Source of the DNA: Streptomyces sp. NBC_00690
GTDB lineage: Bacteria; Actinomycetota; Actinomycetes; Streptomycetales; Streptomycetaceae
DNA length: 64,000 nt
Direction of reading: 5' to 3'
Assembly (NCBI RefSeq): GCF_036226685.1
Contig: NZ_CP109009.1
Location: 3,224,001-3,288,000, forward strand
Shown: positions 24,679 to 33,387 of the stretch, piece by piece
Layout of the letters: each line of letters begins with the position of its first letter
Position numbering within the stretch: position 1 is the stretch's first letter
Position numbers and translations under genes: made by a program
The notes under the pieces: model-generated
What the model saw: the letters and a program-made list of their open reading frames with translations, nothing else
Database searches by the model: none
Told to the model about the DNA's origin: nothing

Positions 24679-25494
24679 GTGAAGTTCGCGTTCTCCACGC
24701 TCGGTGTGCCGGGCATGCCCACGGCAGACGTGGCGGTCCTCGCCGCCGACACCGGCTATCAGGGCGTGGAGCTGAGGGTGGCTCCCGACGAGCCGGTGCA
24801 CCCGGGGATCGAGATGCCCGAGCGGGCTGCCGTGGTGAAGGAGTTCGAGCGGGCCGGAGTGCAGATCCTCGCAGTCTGCGGCTACACCAATCTGGCAGCC
24901 GAAGCCGATGAAGCGGTGGCACTGCGGGAGATCGGCGAGCTGTTGTGGCTGGCCCGGGACCTCGGAGCTCCCTACGCCCGGGTCTTCCCCGGTGGCGGCG
25001 ACCAGGACTCCTCCATTGCGGATGCAACGGCAGCCAGGCTGCTCGGTGCTGCTGCGGAGACCGCGGCAGGCGCCGGGGTGAAGCTGCTCCTGGAAACCCA
25101 TGACTCGCATCCCACGGGAGAGGACCTGTCCCGGGTCCTCGGGCCCGTCGGGCATCTGCACGCGGGCGCCCTCTGGGATGTGCTGCACCCGTGGCTGGCC
25201 GGCGAGGACCCGATCACCACCCATGGCGCGCTCGCCCCGTTCCTTGGATACGTACAGGTCAAGGATGTCGCCTCGCGTGAAGACCTCACCCCGATCGCCC
25301 TGGGTGAGGGTGTGGTCCCGCTCGCCGAGTGCCTGGCGACGCTCACCCCCCGGACGTGGTTGAGCTGGGAGTACGAGAAGCGCTGGAACCCTCAGGCAGC
25401 GGACCTTCCGGGGCTGCTCGTCGCGGGACGGGAGCATCTGGAGGGCCTGTTGTCCTCCCTGCCCGTCCAACCGACCTTCCCGACAGCGAAGTGA
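24679..25494 (+). CDS. Sugar phosphate isomerase/epimerase (TIM barrel), second copy in locus
   Basis: A 271-residue barrel of the same superfamily as the gene at 19921 but not a close copy. GTG at 24679 (VKFAFSTLGVPGM) is preceded by GAAAGGAA. Active-site regions: GYQGVELRVAPDEP, ARVFPGGGDQ, KLLLETHDSHPTGED, HAGALWDVLHP and YVQVKDVASREDLTPI. It lies 229 bases downstream of the LacI gene on the same strand and is probably part of the same catabolic system. Its last 152 bases overlap, tail to tail, the end of the EamA exporter frame. Substrate unknown. Confidence 0.85.
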   Translation: MKFAFSTLGVPGMPTADVAVLAADTGYQGVELRVAPDEPVHPGIEMPERAAVVKEFERAGVQILAVCGYTNLAAEADEAVALREIGELLWLARDLGAPYARVFPGGGDQDSSIADATAARLLGAAAETAAGAGVKLLLETHDSHPTGEDLSRVLGPVGHLHAGALWDVLHPWLAGEDPITTHGALAPFLGYVQVKDVASREDLTPIALGEGVVPLAECLATLTPRTWLSWEYEKRWNPQAADLPGLLVAGREHLEGLLSSLPVQPTFPTAK

Positions 25495-26353
25495 GCGCCA
25501 CTCCGGTCACCAGGAGTACGGCGGCGCACCAGCCCAACGGGCTGATGGACTCATCGAGCAACAGCGCCGCGGACGACATGCCGAAGACGGGAACCAGCAG
25601 GGAGAACGGGGCCACCGCCGAGGCGGGGTGATGGCGGAGCAGCCAGTTCCAGGCTCCGAATCCGAGCACCGTCGACACCCAGGCGATGAATAGCACCGCT
25701 CCCGCGCCGGTCCAGTCCAGAGAGCGCAGGGCCTCCGTCTGCGCCTGTGGCCCCTCGAAGAGGAGCGAGAGGGCGAACAGGGGCAGTACGGGGACAACGC
25801 TGACCCAGACCATGAAGTTGAGGGCATGCGGTGGGGACGCCTTACGGGTGAGCACATTGGACACGCCCCAGCACGCAGCGGCGGCAATGACCAGCGCGAA
25901 GGCCGCGACAGATCCCGAGGCTCCCTCATCGACGGCGGCGACGGCGATCCCGCCGAACGCTATGGCCATGCCGATGATCCGCCCCCGCCCGAGGTGCTCC
26001 GCCAAGAGGGTGGCGGCGAAGACCGCGGTGAAGACCGCTTGGGCCTGGAGCACCAGCGAGGACAGACCCGCGGGCATCCCCTGGTCCATGCCGAGGAACA
26101 GCAGACCGAACTTCCCCACGCCCAGCGCGAGGCCCACGCCGATGATCCACCGCCAGGCGACGGTGGGGCGGCCGACGAGGAAGACGGCGGGCACGGCGGC
26201 GACCGCGAACCGCAGGGCGGAGAAGAGCAGGGGCGGAAAGCGGTCGAGGCCGATGTCGATGACGACGAAGTTGACTCCCCAGGTCGCGGTGATCGCGACG
26301 GCCAGGCAGATGTGTGCTGGGCGCATGAAGCGAGCATCAGGGACTCGAACCAT
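25343..26353 (-). CDS. EamA/DMT-family exporter
   Basis: A 336-residue drug/metabolite transporter with two five-helix EamA repeats: the first begins AHICLAVAITATWGVNFVVI, the second AAFALVIAAAACWGVSNVLT. Sequence features such as TWGVNFVVIDIGL and GLSSLVLQAQAVFTA resemble amino-acid exporters of the YdeD group. ATG at 26353 is the longest start; a second ATG at 26326 (MRPAHICLAV) would be equally good, and neither has a clear ribosome binding site. The last roughly 45 residues are hydrophilic, Pro/Arg-rich and antisense to the isomerase gene, so they look like read-through. Divergent from a LysR regulator. Confidence 0.87.
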   Translation of the reverse strand: MVRVPDARFMRPAHICLAVAITATWGVNFVVIDIGLDRFPPLLFSALRFAVAAVPAVFLVGRPTVAWRWIIGVGLALGVGKFGLLFLGMDQGMPAGLSSLVLQAQAVFTAVFAATLLAEHLGRGRIIGMAIAFGGIAVAAVDEGASGSVAAFALVIAAAACWGVSNVLTRKASPPHALNFMVWVSVVPVLPLFALSLLFEGPQAQTEALRSLDWTGAGAVLFIAWVSTVLGFGAWNWLLRHHPASAVAPFSLLVPVFGMSSAALLLDESISPLGWCAAVLLVTGVALTSLSGRSVGRAGRTTGPPDAPVPRRAAPEGPLPEGSSASRTPSSTTSGG

Positions 26354-26445
26354 GTAGCACCAGCACGCATTTCTTCATGGTGAAATTGAGCATTGCTTAC
26401 GAATGAAGTGTTGCCGGGCAGTCCGGCAGTCGACAGGGGGGCGCC

Positions 26446-27348
26446 GTGCTCGATCTGGGGCGGTTGCGGGCGCTGCACGCCATCGCGGTGCACGGTTCGG
26501 TCGCGGCTGCCGCGACCGCACTCGGGTACACGCCTTCGGCGGTGTCGCAGCAGATCACCAAGTTGGAGCGGGAGACGCGCACGATCCTGCTGGAGCGCCG
26601 GGGGCGTGGCGTCGTCCTCACGGACGAGGCACGCCACCTCGCCGGCGCTGCGCAGGAACTGCTGGCGATCGTGGAACGCGCCGAGACCACCTTGGAGGAA
26701 CGGCGTGGCACTCCGACCGGTCGGTTGACGATCGCCGCCTTCGCATCGGCGGCCCGGGGACTCCTGCCGGAAGTCCTCGCCGAACTGACACACCGCCATT
26801 CCGCCCTGGACGTGCGGTTGACCGAGGTGGATCCGCATCTGTCGATCGATCTGGTCGCCAAGGGCATGACGGATCTTGCGGTGGCCCACGACTGGGACAT
26901 CGCACCCCGGCCCGCGCCCGACGGAGTGGAGCAGGTCTACCTCGGGGAGGACCTGTGCGATCTGCTGGTGCCCGAGGGCCATCCACTGGCCACGAAGGGA
27001 AAGGCGGGGCAGGCGGACCTGGTGGGCGAGCGCTGGATCTGCCAGCCGCCGGGGACGGTCTGCCACGACTGGCTGATCCGTACGCTGCGCGCCTCGGGCC
27101 ATGAACCCGATCTGGTGCACCAGGCGGAGGAGAACCACACCCAACTGGCCCTGGTCGCAGCGGGGTTGGGCGTGGCCGTGATTCCACGGCTGGGGCGGGG
27201 GGCCCTGCCGCCCGGCGTGGTGGCGGTGCGACTCGACCCACTGCCCAGACGCCGGCTGTACGCGCTGTGGCGGACGGGTGCAGCTCGACGACCGGCGATC
27301 ACCACGACGGTGGAAATGCTGCGGGACCACTGCGCCCGACTGGCGTAA
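26446..27348 (+). CDS. LysR-family transcriptional regulator
   Basis: A 300-residue LysR-type regulator. GTG at 26446 (VLDLGRLRALHAIAVHGSVA) follows a purine-rich AGGGGGG. The winged HTH is typical (SVAAAATALGYTPSAVSQQI, residues about 18-37, with TKLERE). The C-terminal effector domain has TGRLTIAAFASAARGLLPEV, LVPEGHPLAT and VAAGLGVAVIPRL. It is transcribed away from the EamA exporter with 92 bases between them, the classical layout for a regulator of an adjacent exporter. AT-rich inverted elements (TTCATGGTGAA) lie in the gap. Confidence 0.92.
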   Translation: MLDLGRLRALHAIAVHGSVAAAATALGYTPSAVSQQITKLERETRTILLERRGRGVVLTDEARHLAGAAQELLAIVERAETTLEERRGTPTGRLTIAAFASAARGLLPEVLAELTHRHSALDVRLTEVDPHLSIDLVAKGMTDLAVAHDWDIAPRPAPDGVEQVYLGEDLCDLLVPEGHPLATKGKAGQADLVGERWICQPPGTVCHDWLIRTLRASGHEPDLVHQAEENHTQLALVAAGLGVAVIPRLGRGALPPGVVAVRLDPLPRRRLYALWRTGAARRPAITTTVEMLRDHCARLA

Positions 27349-27379
27349 CACCGCTTGGATGCGTGAGGGGATCCGCTCG

Positions 27380-27432
27380 GGCGGCCTGGTGCGCGATCCC
27401 GTGTTGCCCAGGCGGCCCGGTGCGCGATCCCG
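27380..27432. repeat. 22-bp direct repeat, two copies
   Basis: 27380-27401 and 27411-27432 match at 21 of 22 bases, 31 bases apart, in the untranslated region after the LysR gene. Confidence 0.85.
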
Positions 27433-27940
27433 GCGCGTCCCGGGCGGATGGGCGGCGTGCGATCCGGTCTCGTAGCCCCGACGGCGGGGCGCGCGAATCT
27501 GGCGCTCGGGACAAGTGCCCTCCCCGAGGCAACCCCCACGCGGACTTTGCCGTCTATCCAGCCAGCCCTGCCGGGTGGGTTCGCAGTTCGGTGCCGGTCC
27601 GCTTTCGTTTTGGTACGAGCGCATCACCGGCTTACCCCTCTCCCGCCGCACTGCGACCGGTCGGGCTCGCCGCCACCGGTGCGTCCCCTCCCGACGGCAC
27701 CGGTGGCGGACCTCCTCCGTACCGCCGTGCACGGCTACGAGAGGCCCCGACCGAAGGCCCCGACCTCGGGCATCACTCTGATCGATCGGCCCGGCGCGCG
27801 CCTCAGTTCCGCCTCGATTCCGCTGCGGCGCTCGGGCTCCTGTGAGGGCACATGGGTGTCGGGCCCGGGTGCAAACCGCCCTGATCCCCCAAGACGAATC
27901 CACGCAACAGGGACCTCCGACACCCCTCGGGCCCATTCCC

Positions 27941-27969
27941 TTGCCGAACGCTCGTCCTGACAGTTATCT
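27941..27969 (+). promoter_or_regulatory. Possible promoter of the GH3 gene
   Basis: TTGCCG (27941-27946), a 17-base spacer and TTATCT (27964-27969) are a partial match to the vegetative consensus about 70 bases before the ATG. A weak prediction. Confidence 0.3.
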
Positions 27970-28037
27970 TCCGCCTGACCGTTTCCCCCTGGAAGTTTCC
28001 TTCAACTCCCTTGTAAGCAAGGCCGGAAGGAGCACCT

Positions 28038-29885
28038 ATGCAGGACCGAAGCCTCTCCAGACGCACGCTCATCGCGTCGGCCGCCGTCGGTGCGGCGACC
28101 GTCGCAGCAGTGACGGGCACGACCGTGCCGGCGGCAGCCGCCGAAGCAGCCCGTCACTCCCAGACCAAACGCCTCAAGCAGCTCATCGCCGGGATGAGCC
28201 TGGAGCAGAAGGTCGGCCAGCTGTTCGTCCCGTACTTCTACGGGACGTCCGCCACTGCCCCGTCCCAACGCGACATCGACCAGAACCTCCGGGAGATCGG
28301 CGTCAGCAATGTCGCCGAGATGATCCAGAGGTACCACCTCGGCGGAGTCATCTACTTCGGCTGGGCGCGGAACATCACCGATCCGCACCAGCTCGTCGAC
28401 CTCTCCAACGCGATCCAGAAGGTCGCCAAGGACAACGGCACGCTGCCGGTCGTCATCTCGATCGACCAGGAGCACGGGCCGAACACTCGGGTCGGCCCGC
28501 CGGCCACCCAGCTCCCCGGTCCCATGGCACTCGGCGCCAACGGTTCGGTCTCTGATGCCCGCACAGCAGCTGAGATCGCCGGTGTCGAGCTGGCCGCCAT
28601 GGGAATCCACCAGAACTTCGCCCCGGTCGCCGACGTCAACGTCAACCCGGCGAACCCGATCATCAACATCCGGTCCTTCGGCTCCGACGCCCGTCATGTG
28701 AGCCGGCTGACCGCCGCTCAGGTGCGCGGCTACGAGCGCAAGGGCATCGCCACGTCCGCGAAGCACTTCCCGGGCCACGGCGACACGGGGATGGACAGCC
28801 ACACCTCGCTGCCGATCATCACCCACACCCGGGAGGAATGGGAGCGCATTGACGCCCCGCCGTTCCGGGCGGCCATCGACGCCGGCGTGTCATCGATCAT
28901 GACCGCGCACCTCCAGGTCCCCGCGCTCGACCCGAGCAACGACCCGGCGACGCTCTCCCACCCCATCATCACCGGTGTGCTCCGTGGAGAACTCGGCTAC
29001 GACGGGGTCATCGTCACCGACGCCCTCAACATGACGGGCGTACGGACCAAGTACGGCGACGACCGCGTCCCCGTTCTCGCCCTCAAGGCGGGTGTGGACC
29101 AGCTCCTCTTCGTCCCCAACCTGGACCTGGCGTGGAACGCCGTCCTCAACGCGGTGCGCGGTGGCGAGCTGACCGAAGCACGGCTGGATGAATCGATCCT
29201 GCGCATTCTCCGCATGAAGGACAAGGTGGGGCTGCTCGACGGCAACCCCTACGTCACCCACCGCGGGGTGGACCGCACGGTCGGCATCCCCAAGCACCTC
29301 GCGACCGCCGACCGGATCGCCGAGCGCACGGTGACCCTGTTGGTGAACCAGCGCGACTTCCTGCCGCTGTCCCGGCGCAAGCAGCGCAAGGTGCTGGTCA
29401 CCGGCCAGAGCCCGGCGTTCCCCTACAACGCGGATCGGCGCAGTGTGCCGGTGCTGGCCGAGCAGTTGACGGGACAGGGCTTCGCCCCGACCACCGTCAC
29501 CATCGACCACGCGGCCCGTGAGACGTGGGACGACGCCAACATCGCCCGGGCGGTCGCCGGGGCGCAGGGTCAGGACGTCGTCGTGGTGCTCACCCAGAAC
29601 GTGGGGGCCACCAACCGGCAGAAGGTCCTGGTCGAGCGGCTCGTCGCCACCGGCGTCCCCGTGGTCACGGTGGCCGTCGGCAACCCGTACGACATCGCCC
29701 ACTTCAGCGGGGTGAAAGCGTCGCTCGCCACGTACGGCAGCGCGGACGCGGAGCTGCCCACGCTCGCCCGCGTGCTCGCCGGTCGTGGCGAGCCCGGTGG
29801 ACGACTGCCCGCGGCGATCCCGCGTGCGGACAACCCGGCGCAGGCGCTCTACCCCGTCGGTTATGGACTGTCTTACGACGACTGA
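28038..29885 (+). CDS. Exported family 3 glycoside hydrolase (beta-N-acetylhexosaminidase, NagZ type)
   Basis: A 615-residue secreted enzyme. The N-terminus has a Tat signal (SLSRRTLIASAAVG, cleavage likely after PAAAAEA near residue 37). The catalytic barrel has KHFPGHGDT (242-250) followed by MDSH (252-255), the His-Asp pair diagnostic of NagZ-like beta-N-acetylglucosaminidases, and VIVTDALNM with the nucleophilic aspartate. A C-terminal alpha/beta domain extends it beyond the roughly 340 residues of Gram-negative NagZ. It should release N-acetylglucosamine from chitin or peptidoglycan fragments outside the cell. ATG at 28038 has GGAAGGAG upstream, and a hairpin terminator follows. Confident on family and export. 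Confidence 0.92.
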   Translation: MQDRSLSRRTLIASAAVGAATVAAVTGTTVPAAAAEAARHSQTKRLKQLIAGMSLEQKVGQLFVPYFYGTSATAPSQRDIDQNLREIGVSNVAEMIQRYHLGGVIYFGWARNITDPHQLVDLSNAIQKVAKDNGTLPVVISIDQEHGPNTRVGPPATQLPGPMALGANGSVSDARTAAEIAGVELAAMGIHQNFAPVADVNVNPANPIINIRSFGSDARHVSRLTAAQVRGYERKGIATSAKHFPGHGDTGMDSHTSLPIITHTREEWERIDAPPFRAAIDAGVSSIMTAHLQVPALDPSNDPATLSHPIITGVLRGELGYDGVIVTDALNMTGVRTKYGDDRVPVLALKAGVDQLLFVPNLDLAWNAVLNAVRGGELTEARLDESILRILRMKDKVGLLDGNPYVTHRGVDRTVGIPKHLATADRIAERTVTLLVNQRDFLPLSRRKQRKVLVTGQSPAFPYNADRRSVPVLAEQLTGQGFAPTTVTIDHAARETWDDANIARAVAGAQGQDVVVVLTQNVGATNRQKVLVERLVATGVPVVTVAVGNPYDIAHFSGVKASLATYGSADAELPTLARVLAGRGEPGGRLPAAIPRADNPAQALYPVGYGLSYDD

Positions 29886-29894
29886 CGTAGACGG

Positions 29895-29937
29895 ATGGGG
29901 CCCGCACTCTAGACGCACAACCCCCAGCGGGCCCCAT
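29895..29937 (+). terminator. Terminator of the GH3 gene
   Basis: An 11-bp stem, ATGGGGCCCGC (29895-29905) with GCGGGCCCCAT (29927-29937), and a 21-nt loop start 10 bases after the stop codon. No T-tract. Confidence 0.6.
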
Positions 29938-29989
29938 GGCGATCGGTGCGGCTGGCATCGAAAGCCCGGACGGGCCACCCTTGATCCGA

Positions 29990-30003
29990 CGACCGTACGG
30001 TCG
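29990..30003. promoter_or_regulatory. 14-bp perfect palindrome before the lipoprotein gene
   Basis: CGACCGTACGGTCG lies 17 bases upstream of the ATG at 30021. It could be an operator or a short hairpin in the leader. Confidence 0.4.
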
Positions 30004-30020
30004 AGGGTTCGGGGGTCCGA

Positions 30021-30653
30021 ATGGCACAGCGGCTGCGGTCGAGCCGACGCAGGTCCACGATGAGCGCCCTGGTACTCCTACCGGTGGCGCTCATCGTCGG
30101 TTGCCAGCAACCCGCCGAGGGCACCAGCCGGGCCAAGGAGCAGTCGGAGAACATCACCACCGCACCCAACTACGGCACGGTCTTCCTGGGCCCCGGCGAC
30201 TGCGGCTCGCGCGACAAACACTTCCTTGAGGTCCCCTGCACCAGCGAGAAGGCCGCCGCACGGGTGATCGCCCGGCACGGCGGACGACAGTCGACCGGCC
30301 CGGCCTGCCCGCTGGTCACCGACTACGTCCTCCACATCTCACACGGCTACTCCCCCGTCGACGAGGACGGCGACGGAGACGTGGGCCAGGGCTACGCCTG
30401 CATGCGCAACCTGGAACCGCCGCACCCGGGCGACCCGGGCGGCGGAGGCGGTCCACACACCGTCGTCGGCGACTGCGTCTACCGGGCGGGCGGCGGCCAG
30501 GTGAAGGAGACCGCCTGCAACGGCGCGGGGCGGCACCCACCGGGGTACCGGATCGAGTCGGCCGTACTGCACCGGTCACAGTGCCCGGACACGACGGACC
30601 TCTATGTTCAGTTGCGCGTCGGCAAACCGGTGGGCTGCGCCCACCACATCTGA
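30021..30653 (+). CDS. Cysteine-rich lipoprotein, unknown function
   Basis: A 210-residue protein with an Arg-rich N-region and a lipobox (ALIVGC, Cys28), so it should be anchored outside the membrane. The mature part has two related modules. The first, from GDCGSRDKHFLEVPCTSEKA to GYACMRN, and the second, from GDCVYRAGGGQVKETACNGA to GKPVGCAHH, each start GDC, have paired internal cysteines and end with a cysteine. This suggests a duplicated disulfide-bonded domain like those in Streptomyces LppU-type proteins. A Gly/Pro/His linker separates them. ATG at 30021 is used; an internal ATG at 30060 would shorten the N-region. No enzyme motif is seen. Confidence 0.75.
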   Translation: MAQRLRSSRRRSTMSALVLLPVALIVGCQQPAEGTSRAKEQSENITTAPNYGTVFLGPGDCGSRDKHFLEVPCTSEKAAARVIARHGGRQSTGPACPLVTDYVLHISHGYSPVDEDGDGDVGQGYACMRNLEPPHPGDPGGGGGPHTVVGDCVYRAGGGQVKETACNGAGRHPPGYRIESAVLHRSQCPDTTDLYVQLRVGKPVGCAHHI

Positions 30654-30737
30654 CCCGACCGTGCCGGGCCGTCCTGTGCACGGCGGGGACAAGACGGGCC
30701 GCGCCCGCCGCACATGACGGCGACGGACACGGCCCGA

Positions 30738-30766
30738 GGACGTACTCAACCGGGACGTACTCAACC
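30738..30766. repeat. 14-bp tandem repeat next to the S28 peptidase stop
   Basis: GGACGTACTCAACC occurs at 30738-30751 and 30753-30766, ending exactly where the leftward peptidase stop codon (30767-30769) begins. Confidence 0.9.
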
Positions 30767-32221
30767 TCACGGGCGCAAGGTGGGCTCCCGCTCGATGTCC
30801 ACCTTGTCGAGCTTGGCGTCGAACCGCGCCAGCGGCTTCGCCTGTGACTCGTCACGCTGGACGGCAGCCGGTGCGACGCCCGCCCACTTCAGGATGGACG
30901 CGGTGGCCGCGGCCTTGTCCTCGGGGGCGAGTCGGGCCACGTTGGCACCGTGGTTACCACCGGGAGCGACGTACACATAGCTGTCGCTGCTGCCCCGGCC
31001 GAGGCGGAACGGCTCCGCGCTCCACGGGTCGTTCTGACCGTTGACGAACATCATCTGGTCGGCGTTGTTGCGCACCCACCGGTCGACGTCCTTCATCGCG
31101 TGCGGCTTGAACCGCATCGGGATGTCCTTCGGCACGAAGTTGCGCGGCGGCTGGTAGCCGTAGCGGCTCAGCCCCTTGAGGTGGGGCTGCTGGATGTCCG
31201 GCGAGCCCAGTTCCGTACCCGCCTGGTAGTAGTACGGCGTGTACGGGGCGAGGCCCTGGTCCGTGTAGAAGGAGAACCCGGAGATCGAGTCGACGGTGTT
31301 CCACAACTCGTCGTCGGTCGCCGTCTTCGCGACCGGGATCGAGCCGCAGTCGGCGACCAGGCTGTACTGCCAGAACGCCCAGGTGTAGTCGAGGACGACG
31401 GCCTCGAAGGCACGGTCGAGGGAGCCGATCGTGTTGAAGGTGTAGCCGTTGTCCTTCGCGTACTGCGCGTACTTCGCGGCGAGCGGTGCACGGCGGACGA
31501 GGGCTTCGCGCTGGACCGCGTTCAGCTTGTCGCGGCACTCCTTGGTGCCGACGTTCGCGAGGAAGCGGTCGTACGCCTTGTCCTCGTTGTTCACCACGTC
31601 GTTCGGCGCCACGTAGGCGACGACGCCGTCCATGTCGCGCGGGTAGAAGCGCTCGAAGTAGGTGGCGGTCATACCGCCCTTCGAGCCGCCCGTGGAGAGC
31701 CACTTCTTGTCGTAGATCTTCTTCAGCGCGGAGAAGATCCGGTGCTGGTCGCTGGCGGCCTGCCAGATGTCCAGCTTCGACCAGTCGGCCGGGTTGGGGC
31801 GGGACGGCGTGAAGTACCTGTACTCCAGGGAGACCTGGTTGCCGTCGATGATCGCGGTGGGCTCACTGCGGCGCGGAGCCGTATTCAGCCCGTAGCCGGA
31901 GGTGAAGAACACCGTGGGTCGGGTGGTGTCCTTGTGCAGCAGCGTGAGCCGCTGCTGGAAGGTGCCCTTGCGCGGATTGCGGTGGTCCACGGGCTGGGTG
32001 TAGTTCAGAACGAAGAACCGGTAGCCCGGGTAGGGCTTCTCCTCGATCAGACTCATGCCGGGTATGGCAAGAATCCGATCCTTGATGTCGGTGCTCACAG
32101 TCCTGGTGGACGAAGACTCCGCGGCTTTCGCCGCCCCTGAAGTCGCCTCCGCCGCGCCCACGGTGCCCACGAGCACCCCGAGCGACACCAGACCTGTCAG
32201 CGCCTTGCGCGCCTTGCGCAT
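30767..32221 (-). CDS. Secreted S28-family serine peptidase (tripeptidyl aminopeptidase-like)
   Basis: A 484-residue secreted alpha/beta-hydrolase peptidase. A Sec signal peptide (ALTGLVSLGVLVGTVGAAEA) is followed by a short spacer. The catalytic serine sits in LSTGGSKGGMTATYFERFYP (Ser180, GxSxGG motif). The aspartate is probably in MMFVNGQNDPWSAEP and the histidine in APGGNHGANV. Streptomyces enzymes of this kind remove peptides from protein N-termini, including tripeptides in protease cascades. ATG at 32221 is preceded by GGGAGGG. The gene is convergent with the lipoprotein gene, and its stop abuts a 14-bp tandem repeat. Confidence 0.88.
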   Translation of the reverse strand: MRKARKALTGLVSLGVLVGTVGAAEATSGAAKAAESSSTRTVSTDIKDRILAIPGMSLIEEKPYPGYRFFVLNYTQPVDHRNPRKGTFQQRLTLLHKDTTRPTVFFTSGYGLNTAPRRSEPTAIIDGNQVSLEYRYFTPSRPNPADWSKLDIWQAASDQHRIFSALKKIYDKKWLSTGGSKGGMTATYFERFYPRDMDGVVAYVAPNDVVNNEDKAYDRFLANVGTKECRDKLNAVQREALVRRAPLAAKYAQYAKDNGYTFNTIGSLDRAFEAVVLDYTWAFWQYSLVADCGSIPVAKTATDDELWNTVDSISGFSFYTDQGLAPYTPYYYQAGTELGSPDIQQPHLKGLSRYGYQPPRNFVPKDIPMRFKPHAMKDVDRWVRNNADQMMFVNGQNDPWSAEPFRLGRGSSDSYVYVAPGGNHGANVARLAPEDKAAATASILKWAGVAPAAVQRDESQAKPLARFDAKLDKVDIEREPTLRP

Positions 32222-32572
32222 TAACCCTCCCCTGATTGTTCTGTGGGTCGCCGCGAAACCTAGCGCTGGTCACACCCAACCCGCCAGACCCAATTTCCGA
32301 CGGCAGGGGCCCTGAACAGGAGAATCAACCGTTATGCGCGCCGGTGGCAGGGAAGTTACCGGCAAAGGTGAGGGAACGTCATCAGTGCTATCAGAGTGTG
32401 GCAACGGGCACCGAACGGTGGGCGGTCCATGCGGCGGCAGACCCTCGAAGGGGCGCTGCGCGAACCCATGTGCATCGGCCGCGGCTCCACAGGGCTTACG
32501 GGGTAAGCGAGTTGAACGGCCCCGAAACCCTGAGGCCCGAGACCGCCGGTCGACGCCACAACGGGTCTGCGC
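32222..32572. other. Intergenic region upstream of the S28 peptidase
   Basis: About 350 bases with no supported gene. It holds the peptidase promoter on the minus strand. Frames on the plus strand are Arg-rich and lack starts. Confidence 0.5.
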
Positions 32573-32612
32573 GTCAGCAGGTCAGGAGGTCAGGAGGTCA
32601 GGAGGTCAGCAG
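32573..32612. repeat. 8-bp tandem repeat (5 copies) overlapping a stop codon
   Basis: GTCAGCAG (32573), then GTCAGGAG three times (32581-32604), then GTCAGCAG (32605-32612). The last unit contains the stop codon (32606-32608) of the small secreted protein, so slippage there could alter its end. Confidence 0.9.
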
Positions 32613-33109
32613 AGGATCCACCCGGTGGAACGTTCGACCCCGGCGATCGTGCCGGTGGCCCGAACACAGCGGTTCAGCGCATGGACGGTCACCGGGCCCG
32701 CCTTGCGGGTGTAGCGACCCTCGTCCACCACCGCCCGCCCGCCCCTCGGCTGGAGTGACACGGACATGGCCCGCCGAACCCCCGGGCGCTTGGCGATCGT
32801 GATGGCACAGGCGTAGCGGTGGCTCCGGTAGACGCGCAGTTCTCCGGTGGAGAAGCGCACCGTCCTCGCGGGACGCCCTGAGCACCCGGAAGCCCGCGCC
32901 ACCACCTCGCCCGTCGGCGCGAGGGCAGGGGAACTCATCGGGGCGGCCTGGGCCCGCTGCCCGCCGACGCTGAAGGCGCTGAACGCGAGCAGAACCATGA
33001 CCAGGGCAAGGAGCTGCGCCAACAACCTCCGCACGGCCCTGAACCCCGTGGAGGTCCTGCGTATTCGAGCGGATCGCCCCGTGTCCGTCTCCCTGTCGCC
33101 GAGCGCCAT
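32606..33109 (-). CDS. Small secreted protein of unknown function
   Basis: A 167-residue protein with a basic N-region and one hydrophobic segment (LLAQLLALVMVLLAFSAFSV, about residues 29-48), followed by AQAAP, a likely signal-peptidase site near residue 56. The mature part of about 110 residues has four cysteines and a beta-rich pattern (RTVRFSTGELRVYRSHRYAC, SVSLQPRGG, TVHALNRCVRATGTIAG). I do not recognise a family. An ATG at 33109 with flanking GGGGGAG supports the start. The stop lies within an 8-bp repeat array. Confidence 0.72.
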   Translation of the reverse strand: MALGDRETDTGRSARIRRTSTGFRAVRRLLAQLLALVMVLLAFSAFSVGGQRAQAAPMSSPALAPTGEVVARASGCSGRPARTVRFSTGELRVYRSHRYACAITIAKRPGVRRAMSVSLQPRGGRAVVDEGRYTRKAGPVTVHALNRCVRATGTIAGVERSTGWILC

Positions 33110-33387
33110 GACTCCCCCTAGCTATGGATGCCGTACTTCCGTATGACGCGTTGGCGATGCCGAATGGTTGTCGGCGCCACAGCAGCTTCACACCCGTCGT
33201 TTCCTGGGGAGAATTCGGCTCCGTCCGAGGAGGAGACGCGCCTCGACGGCGTTGTTGTGCTTCGGCCACATCGGACTCGGGGGGCGAATCCAAGGGGGGA
33301 CCGTCGGCATCGGCGACAGGAAACCGCGAGGGGCGGACGGATCTCCCTGCCTCCGGCCGGAGCCTGCCGGTGCGCCCCTGGCGGGTC

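Larger units (their letters stand above)
27349..28037. other. Intergenic region upstream of the GH3 gene
   Basis: No gene is supported; frames are Arg/Pro-rich and lack start signals. It contains a 22-bp direct repeat, GGCGGCC(T/C)GGTGCGCGATCC and flank, at 27380-27401 and 27411-27432. The GH3 promoter region lies at the right end. A GGAAGTTTCC element (27991-28000) lies just before the GH3 start and may be a regulator half-site. Confidence 0.5.
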
